Source of the DNA: Chelativorans sp. AA-79
GTDB taxonomy: Bacteria > Pseudomonadota > Alphaproteobacteria > Rhizobiales > Rhizobiaceae
Assembly: GCF_029457495.1 (NCBI RefSeq)
Contig: NZ_CP120361.1
Location: 4,912,001-4,976,000 of the forward strand
Direction: 5' to 3'
Length of the DNA stretch: 64,000 nt
The notes under the pieces are model-generated. The model saw nothing but the letters and a program-made list of their open reading frames with translations. It made no database searches and had not been told where the DNA came from. A program made the translations under genes and the position numbers. The first letter of the stretch is position 1; each line of letters starts with the position of its first letter. Positions 56,740-64,000 of this stretch are shown in pieces.

Positions 56740-57657
56740 GTGGGCATCTATCTCCCGATTGCGGAAATGTCCGTCAACATGGTGGTGCTACTTTCCATGG
56801 GCGCCGCCGTGGGTTTCCTTTCGGGCATGTTCGGCGTGGGCGGCGGCTTTCTCATCACGCCGCTCCTGATCTTCTACAACGTACCGCCGGCGATCGCCGT
56901 CGCCACGGGTGCCAACCAAGTCATCGCCTCCTCCTTCTCCGGTGCGCTCGCCCACTTCAAGCGCGGCACGCTCGACGTGAAGCTCGGCACCGTCCTGCTC
57001 GCTGGCGGCCTCGCGGGCTCGAGCATGGGTATCTATGTCTTCGCCTATCTGCGCAGCCTGGGCCAGCTCGACCTCATGGTCTCGCTCCTCTATGTGGTGC
57101 TGCTCGGCTCGGTCGGCGGACTGATGCTGGTGGAAAGCGTGCGGGCCATCCGGCGCGCACGCGGCGGCCAGGCGGCTTCGTTGCGCCGGCCCGGCCAGCA
57201 CAACTGGATCCATCGGCTGCCGCTCAAGATGCGCTTCCGCGCCTCGAAACTCTTCGTCAGCGTGATCCCGGTGCTGGGCATCGGCGTCATAATCGGCTTT
57301 CTTGCCTCAGTGATGGGCGTCGGCGGCGGCTTTATCATGGTGCCGGCGCTCATCTATCTCCTGAAGGTGCCGACAAATGTGGTCGTCGGCACCTCGCTGT
57401 TCCAGATCATCTTCGTGGCCGCCTACACGACGGTCGTGCACGCCACCGCGAACCAGACGGTCGACGTCGTGCTCGCTTTCCTGCTCATGGTGGGCGGAGT
57501 GGCTGGCGCCCAATATGGCGCACGGGTCGGGCAGAGGCTCCGCGGCGAGCAGCTTCGGGCGCTGCTGGCGCTTCTGGTGCTCGCGGTGGCGCTCAGGCTC
57601 GCCTTCGACCTTTTTGTGCGGCCGGCCAGCGTCTACTCGCTCGCGGGAGCGGTTTGA
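56740..57657 (+). CDS. TauE/SafE-family sulfite exporter-like permease
   Basis: A 305-residue protein with about eight helices and the duplicated family motif: GFLSGMFGVGGGFLITPLLIF near 25-45 and GFLASVMGVGGGFIMVPALIYLL near 188-210. GTG 56740 is the likely start because homologs begin MGIYLPIAE. The family exports sulfite, sulfoacetate or related anions; substrate here is not known. Its stop overlaps the next gene (TGATG), and the same gene pair, TauE plus TIGR02186 protein, is common in alphaproteobacteria. Confidence 0.9.
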   Translation: MGIYLPIAEMSVNMVVLLSMGAAVGFLSGMFGVGGGFLITPLLIFYNVPPAIAVATGANQVIASSFSGALAHFKRGTLDVKLGTVLLAGGLAGSSMGIYVFAYLRSLGQLDLMVSLLYVVLLGSVGGLMLVESVRAIRRARGGQAASLRRPGQHNWIHRLPLKMRFRASKLFVSVIPVLGIGVIIGFLASVMGVGGGFIMVPALIYLLKVPTNVVVGTSLFQIIFVAAYTTVVHATANQTVDVVLAFLLMVGGVAGAQYGARVGQRLRGEQLRALLALLVLAVALRLAFDLFVRPASVYSLAGAV

Positions 57658-58448
57658 TGCTCCTGCCACGGCTCGCCCTCCTCGCCGCACTCTCTTTGGC
57701 CACGATTGGCCAGGGGGCGGCGCAGCAGGAGGAAGTGCCACCCGAAGGGATTCAGATTGGGCTCTCCACAGACAGCGTGGCCATAACGTCGGATTTCGCG
57801 GGAACCAATCTCACGATTTTCGGGGCGCTCGACAACGCCGACCCGCTGGTGAGCCGGCAGGGACGATACGACGTCATCGTGGTGCTCGAGGGCCCGCCAC
57901 GCACAACCGTCGTGCGCAAGAAGACGCGGGTGCTCGGCATGTGGATCAACACCGATTCGGTGGTGTTCAAGGACGTGCCGGCCTCCTATTCCGTCGCCAT
58001 GACGCGTCAGCCGCAAGACATCACCGATCCAGGCAGCTACGGCAGGCTGGCTTTGCGAGTGGACAACATCCACCTGCAACCGCTCGATGCCGACGGCAAC
58101 CCGCGGACGATCGAGGAATTCGCCGCGGCACTGGTGGAGCGCAAGGAGGCGGCGGACCTCTATGTGGAGAATGTGGGGGGCGTGCAGTTCCTCTCGCGCA
58201 CTCTCTTCCGCGCAACGCTCTACCTGGCGCCGCACGTGCCGGTCGGCACACACAATGCGCGCGCCTTCCTCTTCCGCAACGGCGTGTTCCTGCGCGAGAC
58301 GTCGGCACCACTTACAATCCGCAAGGCCGGCATGGAGCAGCGCATCTTCGAGTTCGCGCACCGGCAGAGCCTTCTCTACGGCCTCTCCGCCGTGCTGCTC
58401 GCCATTGCGACCGGCTGGCTGGGCAGGCTCGTGTTCAGGAGGGACTGA
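57657..58448 (+). CDS. TIGR02186-family membrane-anchored periplasmic protein
   Basis: A 263-residue protein: signal peptide (3-22, cleavage near GQGAAQ), a beta-rich periplasmic domain containing IQIGLSTDSVAITSDFAGTNLTIFG and RYDVIVVLEGP, and a C-terminal helix (LLYGLSAVLLAIATGWLGRLVF). These match the TIGR02186 family, of unknown function, which is nearly always next to a TauE/SafE transporter. ATG 57657 overlaps the transporter stop by 1 bp, so they are co-translated and the protein is likely an accessory subunit. Confidence 0.9.
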   Translation: MLLPRLALLAALSLATIGQGAAQQEEVPPEGIQIGLSTDSVAITSDFAGTNLTIFGALDNADPLVSRQGRYDVIVVLEGPPRTTVVRKKTRVLGMWINTDSVVFKDVPASYSVAMTRQPQDITDPGSYGRLALRVDNIHLQPLDADGNPRTIEEFAAALVERKEAADLYVENVGGVQFLSRTLFRATLYLAPHVPVGTHNARAFLFRNGVFLRETSAPLTIRKAGMEQRIFEFAHRQSLLYGLSAVLLAIATGWLGRLVFRRD

Positions 58449-58467
58449 GGCGGACGGGCTTTCCGAG

Positions 58468-59172
58468 CTACGCTGGCCTCAGCAAAGCACCGGCGATCGG
58501 ATAGACACGGTCGCGGCCCAGCATGTAAGCCGTAAGCGCCTCGCGGCGAAACAGCCCGGCAAAGGCGCGGTCGAGCACGTTGAGCGATCCCGTGAGACTG
58601 CCGAAAGCGGGCATGACCATGCGCAGGCCGTCGCAGGCGAAGCAGGCGCGGCGGACGGAGCGGCCGCGCTGCACGATGCGCGCGCCGGGGTGGAGATGGC
58701 CGGCGATCTCACCTTCTTCGCCTTGCGTCGGCTCGTGGCGGAAGACGAGGCCGCCGAGCGCCAGCTCGTTCACCCAATCGCCGGGCAGACCTTTTGGCGG
58801 AACGGGATCGTGATTGCCAGCGATCCAGTACCAGTCGCGCCCCGCCATCAGGCCGAGCAAATGGTCGCGGAAGGCCTCGGGCATGCGGCCGGAGCCGCCC
58901 GCATCGTGAAAACTGTCGCCCAGGCTGATGACGGCAGAGGGCTGCCAGCGCGCGATGATAGCGGAGAGGCGGCGGAGCGTGGCGAGCGTGTCATAGGGCG
59001 GCAGGAAGCTGCCGCGCCGGGCATAGGAGGAGCCTTTCTCCAGATGCAGGTCCGAGACGACGAGCAGCCGGTCAGCGGGGAGATAGAGCGCGCCCGAGCG
59101 GTCGCAAACGGCGCGCTCGCCGGCGACCGCGATCTCCACCGCCTCCCATGAAACCCGCTCCACGATATTCAT
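58468..59172 (-). CDS. pdeM: Ligase-associated DNA damage response endonuclease PdeM
   Basis: A 234-residue calcineurin-like phosphoesterase with all metal motifs: VSDLHLEKG, SLGDSFHD, AGNHDPVP and GHLHPG. The residues SYARRG after the first motif are typical of PdeM. The protein is one of four in the ligase-associated set (ligase, exonuclease, helicase, PdeM) linked to DNA crosslink repair. Its ATG overlaps the helicase stop by 4 bp. Confidence 0.93.
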   Translation of the reverse strand: MNIVERVSWEAVEIAVAGERAVCDRSGALYLPADRLLVVSDLHLEKGSSYARRGSFLPPYDTLATLRRLSAIIARWQPSAVISLGDSFHDAGGSGRMPEAFRDHLLGLMAGRDWYWIAGNHDPVPPKGLPGDWVNELALGGLVFRHEPTQGEEGEIAGHLHPGARIVQRGRSVRRACFACDGLRMVMPAFGSLTGSLNVLDRAFAGLFRREALTAYMLGRDRVYPIAGALLRPA

Positions 59173-61691
59173 ACGCTGCCCATGGCCTCCTCGATCAGGC
59201 TTTCGGCGGCCTCGCCCAGCAGGGATTCGTTCGCGCTGCCTGCTACCGACTCCCTGCCGATCTCCAGCATCACCGGCACGGCGAGCGGCGAAATCCGCTC
59301 CAGATCCTTATGCATGATTCGGCCGTGGATGCGCGACAGCATCTCGGCGAGCCGCCCGATATCAAGCAGGCCCGTGGCGGCATCCTTCCACGTGGCTTGA
59401 AGCAGGACGTGGTCGGGCTCATGGGCGCGCAAGACATCGTAAATGAGGTCGGCGGAGACCGTAATCTGACGCCCGGTCTTCTCCTTGCCGGGATGGTTGC
59501 GCTCCACCAGCCCCGAGATGACCGCGCAGTTTCGGAACGTGCGCTTCAACAGCCAGCTGTCCGCCAGCCAGCTTTCCAGATCATCACCGAGCATGTCCTC
59601 CTCGAAGAGGCGGGCCAGCGACAGCTCGCCACGGCGGATCATTCGCCCCATATCCTCGAGTGCCCAGACGGCGAGTGAGTAATCCGTCGCCACAAACCCC
59701 AGTGGACGCGCGCCGAGGCGCTCCAGCCTTCTTGTGAGCAGCATGCCCAGCGTCTGATGCGCCAGCCTGCCCTCGAAGGGATAAGTCACCAGATAATGGC
59801 GGTCGCCGCGCGGAAAGGTCTCGACGAGAAGATCTTCCCTGCGGGGCAGAGCGGACTTCTCCTGCTGGATGCGCAGCCAGTCCGAAACCTGGTCGGGAAG
59901 CGTTTTCCACCGCGCGGGGTCGGCGAGCATCGCACGCACCTCGCCGGCGAGATAGGTGGAGAGCGGAAATTTGCCGCCGGCATAGGAGGGCACCATCGCG
60001 TCGCTGCCAGCGGCATTGCTCACGAAAGCCTCGTTCTCGCGGATGCCTTCGAAACGCAGAGTCCTTCCGGAGAAGATAAAGGTGTCCCCCGGCGCCAGCG
60101 TTTCGAGGAAATATTCCTCCACATGGCCGAGGAGCAGCCCGCCACGGACACCGCCGCCCGCACCCTGCCGGCGCGTAAGCCGCACATTGAGCATCGGCGC
60201 CTCGACGATGGTGCCGACGTTGAGGCGGTACTGTTGCGCCACACTGGGATGGGAGATGCGCCAGCGGCCGTCCTTCATGCGGCGGATCCTGGCGTAGCGC
60301 TCATAGGTCTTCAGCGCATAGCCGCCCGTGGCGACGAACTCGACCACGCGGGTGAAGGTGGCGCGGTGCAGTTCGGCATAGGGCGCAGCACTCCGCACCT
60401 CCTCATAGAACGCATCCTCGTCGAAAGGGCTTGCGCAGGCGCGGCCCCACACGTGCTGCGCCAATACATCGAGTGAACCCTCACCCAAGGGCGGCGTATC
60501 CTGCGCGCCCAGATAGTTGGCTTCGAGGGCCGCCCGGCACTCCATCACCTCGAAACGATTTGCCGGCACGAGGATCGCCTGGCTCGGCTCGTCCATGCGG
60601 TGATTGGAACGGCCGATGCGCTGGGCGAGCCGGCTCGCGCCCTTCGGCGCGCCCACATGGACGACGAGGTCCACGTCGCCCCAGTCTATACCGAGATCGA
60701 GTGTCGAGGTGGCGACGATGGCGCGCAGGCTGTTCGTCTCCATCGCCTTCTCGACTTTGCGCCGCTGCGCCACATCGAGCGAGCCATGGTGGAGCGCGAT
60801 CGGCAGGTTCTCCTCGTTGATGTGCCAGAGCTCGCGGAAAAGGAGCTCCGCCTGGCTGCGTGTGTTGACGAAGAGCAGGGTGGTCCTATGACGCTTGATG
60901 GCCTGATAGATCGCGGGAATGGCATAACGCGCCGAATGCCCGGACCAGGGGACGCGTTCCTCCGTCTCCAGAATGGCGATCTCCGGCTTGGCACCGCCCG
61001 CCACCGTCACGATATCGGCCATCGCGCCCGGAAGGTTCTGATCCACGAGCCATCGACGCAGGCCGTCCGGGTCCGCAACGGTGGCCGAAAGGCCGATGCC
61101 GATGGTGCCGGGCGCCAGCCGCCGAAGCCGCGCCAGGCCCAGCGACAGGAGATGGCCGCGTTTGGAGGTGACGAGCGAGTGCAGTTCGTCCAGCACGACA
61201 TATTGCAAGCCGGCAAAGAAGCGCTCCGCGTCCGCCGAGGCGATCAGCAGGGCGAGCTGCTCGGGGGTGGTGAGCAGAATATCCGGCGGGGCGTATTTCT
61301 GACGCTGGCGCTTGTGGGCGGGCGTGTCGCCCGTTCGGGTCTCGATGCGGATGGGAAGTCCGATCTCCTCCACCGGCTTCGTCAGGTTGCGCTGAATGTC
61401 GACGGCGAGCGCCTTGAGGGGGGAGATGTAGAGCGTGTGGATTCCGCGATGGGCTTCGCCCGGCTTGCGTTTCGGCCCTTCGGCAAGATCCGTAAGGGAG
61501 GGGAGAAAGCCGGCCAGCGTCTTGCCCGCGCCTGTGGGAGCGATCAGGAGCACCGAGCGGCCCACACGCGTACGGCCCAGAAGTTCAAGCTGGTGCGGAC
61601 GCGGCGACCATCCGCGCGCGTCGAACCACTCGCGGAACAACGCGGGCAGAAGGGTGGCGCGGTCGCCGGCGGTGATATCCGTCTGTTCCAA
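59169..61691 (-). CDS. Ligase-associated DEXH-box DNA helicase (Lhr-like)
   Basis: An 840-residue superfamily 2 helicase. Motif I is LIAPTGAGKTLAGFL (about 53-67), Ia TLYISPLKAL, II VVLDELHSL (DEXH form), III GLSATVAD, V STLDLGIDWGDVDLVVHVG and VI SRLAQRIGRSNHRMD. The C-terminal region follows the Lhr-like DUF plan. The start appears to be TTG 61691; no in-frame ATG lies upstream within reach. It is coupled to pdeM. Role: unwinding during repair with the other members of the set. Confidence 0.92.
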   Translation of the reverse strand: MEQTDITAGDRATLLPALFREWFDARGWSPRPHQLELLGRTRVGRSVLLIAPTGAGKTLAGFLPSLTDLAEGPKRKPGEAHRGIHTLYISPLKALAVDIQRNLTKPVEEIGLPIRIETRTGDTPAHKRQRQKYAPPDILLTTPEQLALLIASADAERFFAGLQYVVLDELHSLVTSKRGHLLSLGLARLRRLAPGTIGIGLSATVADPDGLRRWLVDQNLPGAMADIVTVAGGAKPEIAILETEERVPWSGHSARYAIPAIYQAIKRHRTTLLFVNTRSQAELLFRELWHINEENLPIALHHGSLDVAQRRKVEKAMETNSLRAIVATSTLDLGIDWGDVDLVVHVGAPKGASRLAQRIGRSNHRMDEPSQAILVPANRFEVMECRAALEANYLGAQDTPPLGEGSLDVLAQHVWGRACASPFDEDAFYEEVRSAAPYAELHRATFTRVVEFVATGGYALKTYERYARIRRMKDGRWRISHPSVAQQYRLNVGTIVEAPMLNVRLTRRQGAGGGVRGGLLLGHVEEYFLETLAPGDTFIFSGRTLRFEGIRENEAFVSNAAGSDAMVPSYAGGKFPLSTYLAGEVRAMLADPARWKTLPDQVSDWLRIQQEKSALPRREDLLVETFPRGDRHYLVTYPFEGRLAHQTLGMLLTRRLERLGARPLGFVATDYSLAVWALEDMGRMIRRGELSLARLFEEDMLGDDLESWLADSWLLKRTFRNCAVISGLVERNHPGKEKTGRQITVSADLIYDVLRAHEPDHVLLQATWKDAATGLLDIGRLAEMLSRIHGRIMHKDLERISPLAVPVMLEIGRESVAGSANESLLGEAAESLIEEAMGSV

Positions 61692-61831
61692 GATGGCTAG
61701 AACTAATGCAGAACAGAGCGACGGCCAAGTGGGGGCCTTCCTTTTCTATTGCATCAGGCCGGCTCCCTTTCGCGCACCTCCCTGGCCTGCCGGCCAGAGA
61801 GGGGGCGAAAGGTAACCAGCCTTCCGTATTT

Positions 61832-62798
61832 CTACTGCAACTCGGTCCGCTCGGCTGCTTCGTCAGGCATCATCATATCCCCCGCCACCACAGAAGCTCC
61901 CCTCCTCACCGCCACCACGATCAGGCCCTGCACCGGCTCGCCGCGATCCATGCGGATCGTGGCCGCTTCGAAGAAGGCAATATCGAAACCGGCGGCAGCG
62001 AGCAGTGCACGGATATGGGCGGACGAATGGGCGTAGCGGCGCGAGGGGCGCAGCACCATCTCCTCCGGCCCGTCATGGCTTTCGACCGAGAAGGCGAAGA
62101 CGGCCCCCGGCTGCAGGCTCGCGGCAACCATTTCGAAGACGCGGGCAAGCGCGCCGAGATACATGAAGACGTCGGCAGCCATGACGAGATCGGCCTCGCG
62201 CGGGAGGGCGCCGAGCTTCAGGAGGTCTTCGCGCCGGAGCCTGTCGTAGATGCGCTTGGCCTCGGCGCGCTTCAACATCTCGCCCGAAATATCCATGCCT
62301 TCCAGGAAGCTCGCCGCGGCCCTTAGCCGCTCGCCCATGAGGCCAGTGCCACAGCCGAGGTCGACCGCATGGGCGAAGCGCTCGCGTGCCAGCTTCTGCA
62401 GCGCGTCCCACAGCAGTTCGGGCACGCGGTAGGCAAGCTTTTCGACGAGGGCCCCGTCAAATGCATCCGCGTATTGGTCGTTCCACAAAGGCGCTGGGGG
62501 CAGCCTCAAGGCCGGAAAGGGCACCGTGGAGTTCCAGCTTTAGCGCGGCACCCAAGCGATCTTCGGGATCGAGGCGGAGCGCGTTGCGCCAAGCCTCCAC
62601 GGCGGCGGCGAGCTCACCTGCCTCCGCCAGCATTTCGCCATGGCGAAAATGGCCGGCCACCCATCCGGGGACAAGCGCGAGGGCTTCCGCCATCAAGTCT
62701 GTGGCGGCTTTGTGGTCGCCGGTTGAAAACAGCATCTCTGCATAATCGGCGCGTCGGTCGGCAAGCAGGTTGCCCGAAGAGAATGAAAGGGGGATCAT
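61832..62798 (-). pseudogene. Frameshifted class I SAM-dependent methyltransferase with TPR-like N-terminus
   Basis: Two overlapping frames make up one gene of a family common in Hyphomicrobiales. The first (62798-62457) begins MIPLSFSSGNLLADRRADYAEML and carries a TPR-like pair before SAFVE; the second (entering near 62480, ending 61832) continues at DQYADAFDGALVEKLAYRVP, with motif I VDLGCGTGLMGERL and VMAADVFMY. In intact homologs SAFVE is followed directly by a short hydrophobic pair and FDQYAD; here about 8 bp appear missing at 62480/62481, shifting the frame. It may be inactive, or only the second part (from 62524) may be made. A sequencing error is possible. Confidence 0.75.
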
Positions 62799-62891
62799 CG
62801 AACAGTTCCGGCGCGAGCGCGCGCTTATGATGGAGAAACACGGGATTTGCAAGCGTCTTCCGCTCGACGGAAAAACACCTATCTTCAACCT

Positions 62892-63896
62892 ATGGCGCAA
62901 CTTCTCCGCTCCCGGCCCGAGGGCCTCTGCTGTCCCGAGGGAAACTTCTTCATCGACCCCGTGCGGCCGGTCGAGCGTGCGTTGATCACGCACGGCCATT
63001 CGGACCATGCGCGGGCGGGCCACGGCGCGGTGCTCGCCACGCGGGAAACGCTGGACATCATGGAACTGCGCTACGGCCCCGGCTTCGCGGGCTCCGTCCA
63101 GGAGGTGCAGCTTGGCGAGAGGATCACCATCGACGGCGTCGAGGTGACCTTCCACCCCGCCGGCCACGTGCTGGGCTCCGCACAGATCTGCGTGGAGGGG
63201 GGCGGCACACGCATCGTGGCATCGGGCGACTATAAGCGCAGCCCCGATCCCACTTGTGCCTCTTTCGAGCCCATCCCCTGCGACATCTTCATCACCGAGG
63301 CGACCTTTGCCTTGCCGGTCTTCACCCATCCGGACGCCTCGCACGAGATCGCACAACTGCTGAAATCGGTGCGGCAGTTTCCCGAGCGCACGCATATCGT
63401 CGGCGCCTATACGCTGGGTAAGGCGCAGAGAGTGATCGCGCTCCTTCGCGATGCCGGCTACAACGATACCATCTTCATCCATGGCGCGTTGGTGAAGCTC
63501 TGCGATTATTACGAGAGCGCCGGCGTCCCGCTCGGCATACTGCAGCCGGCGACGGTGGAAGAGCGCGGGGCGGCCCCGCCGGCGGGCGCCATCGTCGTGG
63601 CGCCGCCGGCGGCCATCGACGACCGCTGGTCACGCCGCTTCGCCGATCCGCTCGCCTGCTTCGCATCCGGCTGGATGCGCATCCGCCAGCGGGTGCGCCA
63701 GCGCGGTGTCGAATTGCCGCTCATCATCTCCGACCATGCGGACTGGGAGGAGCTGACGCAGACGATCCGTGAGACGGGCGCTGGCGAGGTGTGGGCGACG
63801 CATGGGCGCGAAGAGGCACTGGTGCGCTGGTGCGAGCTGAACGGCATCGCCGCCAAGCCGCTGCACATCGCCGGCTACGAAGACGAGGCCGAATAA
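62892..63896 (+). CDS. Ligase-associated DNA damage response exonuclease (metallo-beta-lactamase fold)
   Basis: A 334-residue MBL/beta-CASP protein from ATG 62892. The metal site HGHSDHARAGH (about 36-46), FHPAGHVLGSAQ, ASGDYKRS and the late DHADWEELTQTI histidine are all present; AYTLGKAQR marks the beta-CASP part. It is the exonuclease of the four-gene ligase-associated set. Its stop overlaps the ligase start by 1 bp (TAATG). It diverges from the broken methyltransferase gene. Confidence 0.93.
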   Translation: MAQLLRSRPEGLCCPEGNFFIDPVRPVERALITHGHSDHARAGHGAVLATRETLDIMELRYGPGFAGSVQEVQLGERITIDGVEVTFHPAGHVLGSAQICVEGGGTRIVASGDYKRSPDPTCASFEPIPCDIFITEATFALPVFTHPDASHEIAQLLKSVRQFPERTHIVGAYTLGKAQRVIALLRDAGYNDTIFIHGALVKLCDYYESAGVPLGILQPATVEERGAAPPAGAIVVAPPAAIDDRWSRRFADPLACFASGWMRIRQRVRQRGVELPLIISDHADWEELTQTIRETGAGEVWATHGREEALVRWCELNGIAAKPLHIAGYEDEAE

Positions 63897-64000
63897 TGGA
63901 GCGCTTCGCGGAGCTTCTCGATCGGCTGGTGCTGACGCCGTCGCGTAACGGCAAACTGCGGCTTCTAACCGACTATTTCGAGACCGTTTCCGACCCCGAC
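63896..64000 (+). CDS. ATP-dependent DNA ligase, PP_1105/cisplatin-response type (3' truncated by window end)
   Basis: Only 35 residues are visible, starting MERFAELLDRLVLTPSRNGK and continuing LRLLTDYFETVSDPD, which is the conserved start of the ligase that travels with the exonuclease, helicase and PdeM. The catalytic domain lies beyond the window. It overlaps the exonuclease stop by 1 bp. Confidence 0.85.
   Translation, partial: MERFAELLDRLVLTPSRNGKLRLLTDYFETVSDPD

Overview
The window reads as a chromosomal segment of a high-GC alphaproteobacterium of the order Hyphomicrobiales (Rhizobiales), most likely a Phyllobacteriaceae-type genome such as Chelativorans, Nitratireductor, Aquamicrobium or Mesorhizobium. 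This is inferred from a GcrA cell-cycle regulator, a PodJ-like polarity protein, a SAM-II riboswitch before metZ, the argD-argF-hslO order, a class I lysyl-tRNA synthetase and a rhizobial-style intergenic repeat. No taxon search was possible. I saw no insertion sequence, prophage, integrase or CRISPR array.

Layout. 1-746: end of an MscS channel. 1309-5600: three secreted proteins of unknown function, the last with ankyrin repeats and a peptidoglycan-binding domain. 5806-13599 (minus strand): a putative synthase-dependent polysaccharide locus with a TackOD1 zinc protein carrying a degenerate GGDEF domain, two processive GT2 synthases, an HlyD-like periplasmic protein, a UDP-uronate epimerase and a UDP-sugar dehydrogenase. 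14200-22286: a histidine kinase, a MipA/OmpV outer membrane protein, an OmpR-type regulator and an RND efflux pair, with a shared 18-bp motif in front of each unit. 22644-26540: a DUF2254 protein, RidA, an SDR and a LysR regulator. 26662-31427: metZ with riboswitch, dCTP deaminase, a DUF2189 protein, tRNA-Gly(CCC), a CDP-alcohol phosphatidyltransferase and apaG. 31555-38876: hslO-argF-argD, gcrA, phoU, phoR and ppk2. 38873-46305: a second GT2, a solute-binding protein, a TerB protein, lysK, an S24 regulator, a DsbA-fold isomerase and a thioesterase. 46366-52488: a fatty-acid beta-oxidation set (multifunctional FadJ, thiolase, acyl-CoA dehydrogenase) with a MerR regulator. 52888-58448: podJ, a TauE/SafE exporter and a TIGR02186 protein. 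58468-64000: the ligase-associated DNA repair set (PdeM, DEXH helicase, exonuclease, start of the ATP-dependent ligase), interrupted by a frameshifted methyltransferase.

The strongest candidate for an undescribed system is the polysaccharide locus. The sugar-nucleotide genes would supply UDP-glucuronate and UDP-galacturonate, the two adjacent GT2 proteins would polymerise and extrude the chain, and the HlyD-like protein would guide it through the periplasm. The first gene has an 11-cysteine zinc-binding module followed by a GGDEF-like domain that has lost GGDEF but keeps an RxxD I-site, as in the c-di-GMP receptor PelD. The HlyD-like protein has no PilZ domain, so this cytoplasmic protein is the natural candidate for the regulatory subunit. 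The second notable result is a predicted local regulon: the motif CTGCAACAAA-N2-TTAACA, or a close match, lies 61-100 bp before the kinase, the outer membrane protein, the regulator and the RND operon.
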